Positions 15,324 through 20,644 of a stretch of 20,644 nt of DNA are shown here, piece by piece. Both the position numbers and the translations under genes were made by a program. The notes beneath the pieces are model-generated. The model did no database searches, was not told where the DNA came from, and saw nothing but the letters and a program-made list of their open reading frames with translations. The DNA lies in NCBI GenBank assembly GCA_030425055.1, contig JAUHVN010000015.1:1-20644 (forward strand), read 5' to 3'. Source of the stretch: Actinomycetes bacterium. GTDB taxonomy: Bacteria; Actinomycetota; Actinomycetes; Actinomycetales; Microbacteriaceae. Position 1 is the first letter of the stretch; each line of letters begins with the position of its first letter.

Positions 15324-15426
15324 TAACGGACTTTCTCGTCCGCTGAGCCGAAGGATGGGGCCTCCCGGCTTCGCAGCGCTCTCCGCCGCTGCTGGGGGTT
15401 CATGGTGAACCGGCGGCGAGCGCTGC
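15324..15426 (+). ncRNA. Candidate small RNA
   Basis: Predicted transcript from the promoter at 15289-15317 to the end of the long hairpin 15373-15426, about 100 nt. It begins with CGGA-CTTTCTCG-TCCG, a small stem-loop, followed by AGCCG...CGGCT and the terminal hairpin. The only ATG-led frame inside it encodes 17 residues without a usable ribosome site. No known RNA family was recognised. Alternatively it is what remains upstream of a lost TetR-controlled gene. Confidence 0.35.
15373..15426. terminator. Long hairpin at the 3' end of the AIM24-type gene
   Basis: GCAGCGCTCTCCGCCG (15373-15388) and CGGCGGCGAGCGCTGC (15411-15426) pair at 15 of 16 positions. The 22-nt loop contains GTTCA-TGG-TGAAC. 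It lies 6 bp from the stop codon of the leftward gene and at the end of the rightward candidate RNA, so it may act in both directions. No T-run. Confidence 0.6.
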
Positions 15427-15432
15427 ACTCCC

Positions 15433-16113
15433 CTACGAGTTCGAGCGCTCCTGGGGATTGACCTCCTGGATCCACGAGATCAGGTCGGCGGTCGATCGGG
15501 TCTGCATCCAGATGCGTCCTGGACCGGTGAACTCGGCGACGAGCCCCTCGCCGCCGAGGATGGTGGACTTCCAGCTGCCGGCCTTGCGCACGGTGTAGCG
15601 GACGGCCTCGTCGAACGCGACCACGTGACCGTTGTCGACGGTCATGGTCTCGCCCGCGGCGAGTTCGGCCGGCACGATCGCGCCGTACGTCGACAGCAGC
15701 AGGTCACCCTGTCCTGTGCAGCGCAGCAGCACGAGACCCGCGCCGCTGAAGAAGCCCTTCGCGCCTCCCCACTTCGAGTCGACGTCGACGCCGGGGTCCG
15801 AGGCGCTCCACGATCCCGACTGCACCAGCAGCGGCCGGCTGCTGTCGATGGTGACCTTCGCCATGTCGCCCGGCAGCGTCGCCGAGACGCCCACCTGGCC
15901 GCCGGTGTCGGAGTGGAAGTCGTTCACGAAGAAGCTCGACCCGCCGAATGTGCGCCGCAGGCCCTTCAGGAACCCGCCGCCCGCCGACGTCTCGATGCGG
16001 ATGTCGCCGCGCGTCATGGCCATCGCGCCCGCCTCGACGCGTACCGATCCGCCCGGTGGCAGGGTGACGGTTCCCATCGCGAAGGCGGGTCCTGCTGAGA
16101 TCGTGACGTCCAT
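15433..16113 (-). CDS. AIM24/TIGR00266-family protein
   Basis: 226-aa beta-rich cytosolic protein of the AIM24 family, widespread in bacteria and without an assigned biochemical role. Recognisable features are the GGSVRVEAGAMAMTRGDIRI segment (about 21-40), GGFLKGLRRTFGGSSFFVN (about 46-64), and repeated Gly-rich turns through to GGEGLVAEFTGPGRIWMQTRS near the end. No catalytic motif, signal peptide or membrane segment. The ATG at 16113 has AAGGAG upstream at good spacing. It follows the EamA gene by 93 bp in the same direction and probably has its own promoter or is cotranscribed. It ends just before a strong hairpin. Confidence 0.88.
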   Translation of the reverse strand: MDVTISAGPAFAMGTVTLPPGGSVRVEAGAMAMTRGDIRIETSAGGGFLKGLRRTFGGSSFFVNDFHSDTGGQVGVSATLPGDMAKVTIDSSRPLLVQSGSWSASDPGVDVDSKWGGAKGFFSGAGLVLLRCTGQGDLLLSTYGAIVPAELAAGETMTVDNGHVVAFDEAVRYTVRKAGSWKSTILGGEGLVAEFTGPGRIWMQTRSTADLISWIQEVNPQERSNS

Positions 16114-16206
16114 GACACTCCTTGTCGGCGAGGTGGGTCGGCGACCACGTCTCAGGGGACGGATGCCGCAGAACCCGGATACGTCGACTCTGGCAGACCC
16201 GGGTGC

Positions 16207-17256
16207 TCAGTGGGTGTGCCGGTGGTGCGCGTCGGGATAGTGCTCGTGCGTGTGCGTCACCCGCTCGTGGGCATGCGGATGCTTGTGCCACACGCCCGCG
16301 GCGACCGGCTCGTCGTGCTCGTGCTGGTGGTGATCGTCGTGGGTGTGCCAGTGGTCGTGGGTGACCGGCTCGTGCGTATGCTCGTGCTCGTGGCGCTCGG
16401 TGAGGTGCAGCCACACGCCGATGGCCATGAGGATGCCGGCGACGACGAGCTGCCAGGTGACGGGCTCGCCCAGCGCGATCGCGAGCACCGCCCCGAAGAA
16501 CGGGGCGATCGAGTAGTAGGCGCCGGCGCGGGCGGTGCCGACGTGCCGCATCGCGACGATGAACAGCGCGAGGCTCACACCGTAGGCGAAGAAGCCGATC
16601 GCGAGCGCCGCCGACACCGACCCGAACGACGGCAGGGTCGCGCCGAGCGCGAAGGCGAGGGCGAGGTTGACCGGCCCGGCCACGAGGCCCTTCACCATCG
16701 CGAGCCACGTCGCGTCGTTCAGCGCGATCATGCGGGTGAGGTTGTTGTCGAGGCCCCAGCAGAAGCACGCGGCGAGCACCGCGAGCGCGGGCCACGGATC
16801 GCCGAGCTCGGCGCCGTCGGGAATGCTCAGCAGCACCGCTCCGGCGACGATCGCGAGCATCCCGAGCGCGATGCGCCGATCGACGTTCTCGCGGAACACG
16901 ACCCACGCGAGCACCGCCGTGAAGACCCCCTCGGCGTTGAGCAGCAGGGATGCCCCGGACGCGGGCATGTTCGCGAGCCCGACCATCAGCAGCACGGGCG
17001 CGATGATGCCGCCCGTGAGGATCGCGCCTGCGAGCGGCCACAGCTCGCGCCGCTGCAGCCGTACACGCGCGGAGCGACGGACGAGCCGCAGGATGCCGAG
17101 CCCGATGCCGGATCCGCAATAGAGCAGACCGGCAAGCAGCCACGGGTTGACGTCGTCGCCGAGCAGGACCTTGGCCAGCGGTGTGCCGGCACCGAAGAGC
17201 AGCGCCGCGAGGAGGGCGGCCTGCACGCCGCGGTTCGTCAGGGCGCGACCGAGCAT
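16207..17256 (-). CDS. EamA/DMT transporter with a histidine-rich C-terminal tail
   Basis: 349-aa inner-membrane transporter of the drug/metabolite transporter superfamily: two EamA repeats, about ten helices, the first starting at VQAALLAALLFGAGTPLAKV and the last ending near residue 285 (VTWQLVVAGILMAIGVWLHL). The final 61 residues (about 289-349) contain 23 histidines in HxH and HHxH patterns with Asp and Glu, clearly a metal-binding tail. I recall similar tails, ending in YPDxHHRH, on a subgroup of EamA proteins from other phyla, so the tail is probably part of the subfamily. Substrate unknown, and a metal or metal-complex role is inference. The ATG at 17256 is 26 bp after the cupin stop, so the genes are likely cotranscribed. 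Confidence 0.88.
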   Translation of the reverse strand: MLGRALTNRGVQAALLAALLFGAGTPLAKVLLGDDVNPWLLAGLLYCGSGIGLGILRLVRRSARVRLQRRELWPLAGAILTGGIIAPVLLMVGLANMPASGASLLLNAEGVFTAVLAWVVFRENVDRRIALGMLAIVAGAVLLSIPDGAELGDPWPALAVLAACFCWGLDNNLTRMIALNDATWLAMVKGLVAGPVNLALAFALGATLPSFGSVSAALAIGFFAYGVSLALFIVAMRHVGTARAGAYYSIAPFFGAVLAIALGEPVTWQLVVAGILMAIGVWLHLTERHEHEHTHEPVTHDHWHTHDDHHQHEHDEPVAAGVWHKHPHAHERVTHTHEHYPDAHHRHTH

Positions 17257-17282
17257 GGTCCCAGTCTCGCATCGAGTCGGCT

Positions 17283-17657
17283 CTAGCCGAACTGGCCCAC
17301 CTGCCGGTCGATCGACACCGTGCGGTCGGTGACGACGTCGCCGGTGTGCGCGGTCGTGACCGTCTCGATGAGCACGATCTCGACCTCTTCCTCGGCGATC
17401 GGGTTGTGCTGCACGCCGCGCGGGATGACGTAGAACTCCCCCGGCCCGAGCCGCACCTCGCGGTCACCCTCGAGCTGGATGCGCAGATCGCCCGAGATCA
17501 CGAGGAACATCTCGTCCTCGTTCTCGTGCGCGTGCCACACCAGTTCTCCGAGCAGCCGCGCGACCTTGACGTACTGGTCGTTCACGCGCCCGACGACCCG
17601 CGGGGTCCAGTAGTCGGTGACCTGGTCGAGTTCGGCTCTGATCGCGGTCGGGTTCAT
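17283..17657 (-). CDS. Cupin-domain protein
   Basis: 124-aa single-domain cupin. The metal-site motif appears as HAHENEDEMFLVISGDLRI (two His and a Glu of motif 1, about residues 42-60) followed by PGEFYVIPRGVQHNP (motif 2, with the third His near 84). All expected metal ligands are present, so it may be a small metal-dependent enzyme or a sugar/ligand-binding protein. The substrate cannot be assigned. It starts 13 bp after the stop of the HigA-like gene and ends 26 bp before the EamA gene, in one leftward unit. No strong ribosome site is visible, so it may depend on coupling. Confidence 0.85.
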   Translation of the reverse strand: MNPTAIRAELDQVTDYWTPRVVGRVNDQYVKVARLLGELVWHAHENEDEMFLVISGDLRIQLEGDREVRLGPGEFYVIPRGVQHNPIAEEEVEIVLIETVTTAHTGDVVTDRTVSIDRQVGQFG

Positions 17658-17670
17658 GTGGGTCGTCCGC

Positions 17671-17952
17671 TCAGGCGACGGCGTGGAACTCGATGCGGAG
17701 CCCTAGGGCGTGGGCGACCTTCGAGATCGTTGCGAAGCTGGGATTGCCGTCACTCGCGAGCGCCTTGTAGAGCCCCTCGCGGCTCATCCCGGTCTTCCGC
17801 GCGAGTTCACTCAGGTTGCCGGATCGCGCAATTGTGCCGAGGGCGCGAGCGATCACGGCGGGATCGTCACCGGACTCTTCGAGCACCGCTTCGAGATAGG
17901 CGGCGGCATCGGCCGGTGTGCGCAGGTAGTCGGCGGCGTCGAGCAGTGTCAC
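17671..17952 (-). CDS. HigA-like antitoxin (addiction-module antidote) without toxin
   Basis: 93-aa DNA-binding protein of the 'addiction module antidote protein' type (HI1420-like). The N-terminus LLDAADYLRTPADAAAYLEAVLEES is the dimer/toxin-binding part. The HTH_XRE domain covers about 39-85 (ARSGNLSELARKTGMSREGLYKALASDGNPSFATISKVAHALG). In this family a RelE/HigB-like toxin gene normally lies directly upstream. Here 17953-18102 contains no such frame in any reading, so it is an orphan. The GTG start at 17952 follows a TACAGT -10 box by 7 nt and the promoter carries a palindrome, so autoregulation may persist. It heads a unit with the cupin and EamA genes and may have been recruited as their regulator. 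Confidence 0.85.
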   Translation of the reverse strand: MTLLDAADYLRTPADAAAYLEAVLEESGDDPAVIARALGTIARSGNLSELARKTGMSREGLYKALASDGNPSFATISKVAHALGLRIEFHAVA

Positions 17953-17959
17953 CCTGTGA

Positions 17960-17974
17960 ACTGTAGTTGACTAC
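17960..17974 (-). promoter_or_regulatory. Antitoxin promoter with overlapping operator palindrome
   Basis: Minus-strand -10 box TACAGT (17965 to 17960), 7 nt before the GTG. It overlaps GTAGTTGACTAC (17963-17974), a palindrome with 5-bp arms around TG, of the TAGT-CA-ACTA kind seen in toxin-antitoxin operators. Confidence 0.45.
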
Positions 17975-18010
17975 GGCCGGTTCGGGTAGCGGACTCGACG
18001 CCCGCCCCCT

Positions 18011-18073
18011 CGTTCATCCGTCACTTGCGCACGCCATCCCAGCGTTTCCGCGTACACAGACGACGGATGAACG
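18011..18073. repeat. Inverted repeat with 12-bp perfect arms
   Basis: CGTTCATCCGTC (18011-18022) and GACGGATGAACG (18062-18073) around a 39-nt loop. It lies 29 bp downstream of the nnrE stop and may be its terminator. The architecture resembles the repeats at 11049-11325. Confidence 0.7.
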
Positions 18074-18102
18074 CACGCAGGAGCGCAACAAGCGGCCCCC
18101 AC

Positions 18103-18795
18103 TTACACCACACGGTCGATGGATGCCTCTCCCACCGCGTCCGCGCGGTCGAGCGCCAGCCCGATCTCGGCGAGCACCACGTCGCCGGCGAGCTCGGGGC
18201 CGCGTCCGCCCGCGAGCCCGGCCTTCACGGCGCCGAACGTCACCGTGACCGTCGCGGGCAGCACGACCTCGTCGGCCTCGCCGGTGTCGGGATCGACGCC
18301 GCTGGGCAGGTCGACCGCGATGACGCGCGGATGCCCCGCGTTCACGGCGGGCAGCAGCGCCTCGACGGCCTGGTGGGCGATGCCGCGCAGTCCTGCGGAT
18401 CCGCCGATGCCCAGGATGCCGTCGAGCACGAGGTCGTAGGTGGCCGCGGCATCCCGCACCTCGGGCAGGTCGACGGTGCGCGCACCGACCGCGACCGCCG
18501 CGCCGAGCCCGGCCGCGTGCACGCGTGACCCCGTCGACAGCACGTCGACCCGGGCGTTCTCGAGGGCGGATGCCGCGAACAGGGCGTCTCCGCCGTTGTC
18601 GCCGCTGCCTGCGAGCACGAGCACCGACGCGGGTGGCGCCGACAGGGCGACCGAGCGGATCTCGTCGATGAACTCCTGCACGATCGCCGCGAGCGCGGCC
18701 GCGGCGCGCGCCATGAGCGGCTCGCCGGCCTCGAGCAGGGGCCGCTCGGCCTCGCGCACCGTCGCCGCGTTGTAGACCGGAACCGTCTGGGTCAT
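18103..18795 (-). CDS. nnrE: NAD(P)H-hydrate epimerase
   Basis: 230-aa YjeF_N-domain protein that epimerises damaged NAD(P)HX so that the S-form can be repaired by the ADP/ATP-dependent dehydratase. The signature loop LVLAGSGDNGGDALFAA is at about 59-75. Further hallmarks are YDLVLDGILGIGGSAGLRG and VIAVDLPSGVDPDTG. The C-terminal dehydratase domain (NnrD), often fused, is absent, so that function must be encoded elsewhere. The ATG overlaps the stop of the upstream membrane-protein gene by 4 bp (ATGA), showing translational coupling. Cytosolic. Confidence 0.92.
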   Translation of the reverse strand: MTQTVPVYNAATVREAERPLLEAGEPLMARAAAALAAIVQEFIDEIRSVALSAPPASVLVLAGSGDNGGDALFAASALENARVDVLSTGSRVHAAGLGAAVAVGARTVDLPEVRDAAATYDLVLDGILGIGGSAGLRGIAHQAVEALLPAVNAGHPRVIAVDLPSGVDPDTGEADEVVLPATVTVTFGAVKAGLAGGRGPELAGDVVLAEIGLALDRADAVGEASIDRVV

Positions 18796-19835
18796 GACTG
18801 CTGCTCTTCCTCGTAGGCCTTGAGGCGCGCGGTGCGCAGCTCTTCGGTGGCGATACGCACGCGCTCCTCGGCCTGCTGCACGCGGCGCTCTGCGAAGGTC
18901 GCGGGCGGCTCGCGCAGAGCATCCGCCCCCTTGATCGACACGACGATGTAGGCGCTCGCGATGAGCAGCACCTGGCACGACAGGTTGATCCACAGCAGCA
19001 GCGCGATGAGCGACGCGAACGTGGTGAACAGCGGGTTGCTGGTGGCGCCCCCGACGAACAGCGACGACAGCTGCTGCAGCACGGTGAGTCCGACCGCGCC
19101 GATGAGCGCGCCCGGCCACAGCTGGCGGGCTGTGGGCTTGAGACCCGACAGCATGCGGAACAGCACCGCAATCACCACGGCGTCGAGCACGAACACGACG
19201 AGCACGCCGACGGCGCGCGACGAGAATACCGCGAGTCCCGAATCGGACGAGAAGCCGAGCCAGCCGGCCACAATGTCGATGCCGGCGCTCGCGGCCCACG
19301 TGATCGCGGCCGTCACCGCGAAGGCGACGCCGATGCCGAGGGCGATCGCGAGGTTGCGCAACAGCACCCAGACGAACAGCACGTCGTCGCTGACCTGGTC
19401 GGCGAGCGACCGCAGCGCGAGGCGCAGCGACGTGATGGCTCCGATGGCGGCGCCGACGAGGGCGGCGGCCGAGATGACGCCGGCGACCGTGAAGCCGGCC
19501 GGCGCGTCGATGCTGCGGGTGTCGATGATGCCGCCGTCGCCGACGAGTCCCGGAATGGCGGCGCTCACCGCCGAGACGAGCGCGTCCCACGCCTCGGGGT
19601 TGCCGGCGAGCCAGAGCGCCGCGAGCGAGAAGCCGAGCAGCACGCCCGCGAAGATGCTGAACAGGGCGCGGTAGGTGATGGCGTCGGCGAGCTGGGCTCC
19701 GCGGCGGTCGGCGTAGTGCAGGAATGCCCGCACGATGCGCAGCGACAGCGCCCACGCCGTGACCGCCTTGACGATGCCGCCGATGCGCTCGCCGAACGAG
19801 GGTGTGCCGGATGCCTCCGTCTCACTCTGCGTCAT
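18792..19835 (-). CDS. YihY/UPF0761-family membrane protein
   Basis: 347-aa integral membrane protein of the YihY family (often called ribonuclease BN-like by an old misassignment; no nuclease motif is present). The hallmark segment ADAITYRALFSIFAGVLLGFSLAAL follows a cytosolic N-terminus. About six helices end at LWINLSCQVLLIASAYIVV. The C-terminal 50 residues form a charged, probably coiled-coil helix (FAERRVQQAEERVRIATEEL). The start at ATG 19835 is chosen because the -10 box TAGCGT (19843-19848) ends 7 nt before it. Longer frames up to 20015 would pass through repeats and the promoter. Overlaps nnrE by 4 bp. Role unknown. Confidence 0.88.
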   Translation of the reverse strand: MTQSETEASGTPSFGERIGGIVKAVTAWALSLRIVRAFLHYADRRGAQLADAITYRALFSIFAGVLLGFSLAALWLAGNPEAWDALVSAVSAAIPGLVGDGGIIDTRSIDAPAGFTVAGVISAAALVGAAIGAITSLRLALRSLADQVSDDVLFVWVLLRNLAIALGIGVAFAVTAAITWAASAGIDIVAGWLGFSSDSGLAVFSSRAVGVLVVFVLDAVVIAVLFRMLSGLKPTARQLWPGALIGAVGLTVLQQLSSLFVGGATSNPLFTTFASLIALLLWINLSCQVLLIASAYIVVSIKGADALREPPATFAERRVQQAEERVRIATEELRTARLKAYEEEQQS

Positions 19836-19842
19836 GCCCGTC

Positions 19843-19848
19843 ACGCTA
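19843..19848 (-). promoter_or_regulatory. Predicted -10 box of the yihY-nnrE unit
   Basis: TAGCGT on the minus strand, 7 nt before ATG 19835, with no Shine-Dalgarno between: a leaderless pattern. Confidence 0.45.
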
Positions 19849-19921
19849 CCCAACCCCCGGATGCCGCACCCGACCCCTTGACACCGATGCCTCCGGCGCT
19901 CGAGTAGCCGCCTCCCCTGCC

Positions 19922-19993
19922 CTGGCAGTTGAGTGCGCGTTCTCACACTGGCGGTCGAGTGCCGCCCCTCACACTGGCGATTGAGTAGCCGCC
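19922..19993 (+). repeat. 26-bp tandem repeats
   Basis: Units starting CTGGC(A/G)(G/A)T(T/C)GAGT at 19922, 19948 and 19974. The first two are 26 bp and end TCACA, and the third runs into a REP-like palindrome. The gap 19836-20139 contains only these repeats, two REP-like units and a truncated one (CTCGAGTAGCCGCC near 19900). No gene is seen there. Confidence 0.7.
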
Positions 19994-20013
19994 GTAGGCG
20001 GCGTACCGAAACC
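19979..20013 (+). repeat. REP-like palindrome
   Basis: GATTGAGTAGCCGCC-GTA-GGCGGCGTACCGAAACC: a GCCGCC/GGCGGC stem with the family's ends in slightly altered form. Confidence 0.65.
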
Positions 20014-20060
20014 ACCGCGGAACGACTCGAGGCCGGTCAGCCCCTCGCCTCACCTCCGGA

Positions 20061-20098
20061 GGTCGAGTGCCGCCGCGCAGCGGCGGTGTACCGAGACC
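20061..20098 (+). repeat. REP-like palindrome
   Basis: GGTCGAGTGCCGCCGC-GCA-GCGGCGGTGTACCGAGACC: the best-formed stem (GCCGCCGC/GCGGCGGT) of the family in this window. Confidence 0.75.
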
Positions 20099-20139
20099 AC
20101 CACCCCACAAGCCGCCCCACCCATCCCCACCCCTACCCG

Positions 20140-20145
20140 TAGTAT
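20140..20145 (+). promoter_or_regulatory. Predicted -10 box of the pilB-like gene
   Basis: TAGTAT on the plus strand gives a start near 20152 and a leader of about 80 nt that contains two hairpins. No -35 is evident. Confidence 0.4.
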
Positions 20146-20154
20146 GAGACCCAC

Positions 20155-20212
20155 GCCGCGCTCACTGGGAGAAGCGCGGCGTTCGATGGGGAAGCTCGGC
20201 GTTCGCGCCGAG
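20155..20212 (+). promoter_or_regulatory. Two-hairpin structured leader
   Basis: Hairpin 1: GCCGCGC (20155-20161) with GCGCGGC (20174-20180), 12-nt loop. Hairpin 2: CTCGGCG-TTCG-CGCCGAG (20195-20212), a perfect 7-bp stem closed by a UUCG tetraloop. The ribosome site GGGGGA starts about 5 nt after hairpin 2. The direct repeat GCGCGGCGTTCG / GCTCGGCGTTCG permits an alternative pairing. No known riboswitch consensus was matched. Confidence 0.5.
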
Positions 20213-20230
20213 AGTCGGGGGACGACGAAG

Positions 20231-20644
20231 ATGGTCAAAGGACTCGCGCAGACACTCGTGCTCACGGGCGCGGTGCGCGCAGCCGAGATGTCGACGGCAC
20301 TCGGACAGTACGGCGATACCGAAGAGCTGGCACAGCACCTCGTCGACCAGCGCCTGGTCACACAGGGGCAGCTCGCCGAAGCCGTCGCCCTGCAGACCGG
20401 TCACCGCTATGTCGACCTGAGCGACATGCCGCTCGACCCGAACGTGGTCGCGCTCGTGCCATCGGCCCTCTGCCGCAAGTACCAGCTGATTCCGATCGAC
20501 CGGAACAAGGACCGCCTCACCGTCGGCATCATCGACCCGACAGACATCGTCGCGCTCGACGACGTCGCCAGCGTGACAGACCTCTTCGTCGAACCGGTCG
20601 TCGTCGCCCAGGACGCATTGGCCCAGATGTTCGAGCGGTTCGTA
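20231..20644 (+). CDS. pilB: GspE/PilB-type secretion or pilus ATPase, N-terminal part
   Basis: The first 138 codons, open to the window end. The visible part is a type II secretion/type IV pilus ATPase N-terminal (MshEN-like) domain: LAQHLVDQRLVTQGQLAEAVALQTGHRYVDLSDMPLDPNVVALVPSALCRKYQLIPI, followed by DRLTVGIIDPTDIVALDDV. Such ATPases power assembly of type IV pili or pseudopili from the cytosolic face of the membrane. The Walker motifs lie beyond the window, so the assignment rests on this domain. The ATG at 20231 is chosen for the GGGGGA about 8 nt upstream. An in-frame ATG at 20186 would sit inside the hairpin leader. Probably first gene of a pilus operon to the right. Confidence 0.85.
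   Translation, partial: MVKGLAQTLVLTGAVRAAEMSTALGQYGDTEELAQHLVDQRLVTQGQLAEAVALQTGHRYVDLSDMPLDPNVVALVPSALCRKYQLIPIDRNKDRLTVGIIDPTDIVALDDVASVTDLFVEPVVVAQDALAQMFERFV

Noticed and set aside
15355..15408. 17-codon ORF (MGPPGFAALSAAAGGSW) downstream of the strong promoter
   Set aside because: AAGG touches the ATG, too close for a ribosome site, and the stop falls inside the hairpin. A peptide is not excluded but is unsupported.
17953..18102. Search for a RelE/HigB toxin upstream of the antitoxin
   Set aside because: No frame on the minus strand encodes a toxin-like sequence. The interval holds the promoter and an inverted repeat only.
20155..20230. c-di-GMP riboswitch before the pilB-like gene
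   Set aside because: The leader is short and lacks the conserved GEMM-I core and tetraloop receptor. Only two simple hairpins are seen.

Overview
The window is about 20.6 kb of very G+C-rich chromosomal DNA with densely packed, mostly single-copy housekeeping genes. The gene set points to a Gram-positive actinobacterium, most likely of the family Microbacteriaceae (Microbacterium-like). The main reasons are the GarA/OdhI-type FHA regulator next to an FtsR-type MerR regulator, an actinobacterial pyruvate carboxylase, many genes whose start codon lies 5-8 nt after a TANNNT -10 box (leaderless starts), and short palindromic repeats of the GGTCGAGT...TATCGAGACC type. The organism assignment rests on recognition, not on a database search. 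No rRNA, tRNA, CRISPR array, transposase, integrase or prophage gene was seen.

Layout. 1-5670 is a central-carbon and cell-division regulatory block: pyruvate carboxylase (3' part outside the window), a divergent orphan ParA ATPase, then a leftward FHA (garA) - ftsR unit and a second MerR regulator. 5874-9030 holds a small cysteine-motif protein, a Met/Cys-rich copper-storage-like four-helix protein, a divergent CopC-type copper protein and dihydrolipoyl dehydrogenase. This stretch is bracketed by two copies of a composite repeat. 9031-9348 is a repeat-filled gap. 9349-11035 carries a CYTH-domain protein with a 75-aa upstream partner and a divergent glutamine amidotransferase-like protein. 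11036-11343 is a gene-free array of three long inverted repeats. 11344-15210 has glycogen phosphorylase, a DUF998-like membrane protein and a TetR regulator. 15211-15432 contains a strong rightward promoter with no gene behind it. 15433-17952 is a leftward run: orphan HigA-like antitoxin, cupin, EamA transporter with a histidine-rich tail, AIM24-family protein. 18103-19835 is a two-gene unit: YihY-type membrane protein and NAD(P)HX epimerase. 19836-20230 is another repeat-rich gap, followed by the start of a GspE/PilB-type ATPase that runs off the end.

How the genes fit together. Pyruvate carboxylase (anaplerosis), GarA/OdhI (a phosphorylation-controlled brake on 2-oxoglutarate dehydrogenase in relatives) and dihydrolipoyl dehydrogenase (the E3 subunit of that complex) all bear on the pyruvate/2-oxoglutarate node. 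Glycogen phosphorylase feeds the same pool from storage. FtsR and the orphan ParA suggest a link to division control. The Csp-like protein and CopC form a divergent copper pair covering cytosol and cell surface.

The most unusual signals are non-coding: the triple inverted-repeat array (11049-11325), the promoter without a gene next to a 20-bp palindrome (15264-15426), the two-hairpin leader of the pilB-like gene, the leaderless-start pattern, and strong over-use of the hexamer GCATCC/GGATGC across the whole window.
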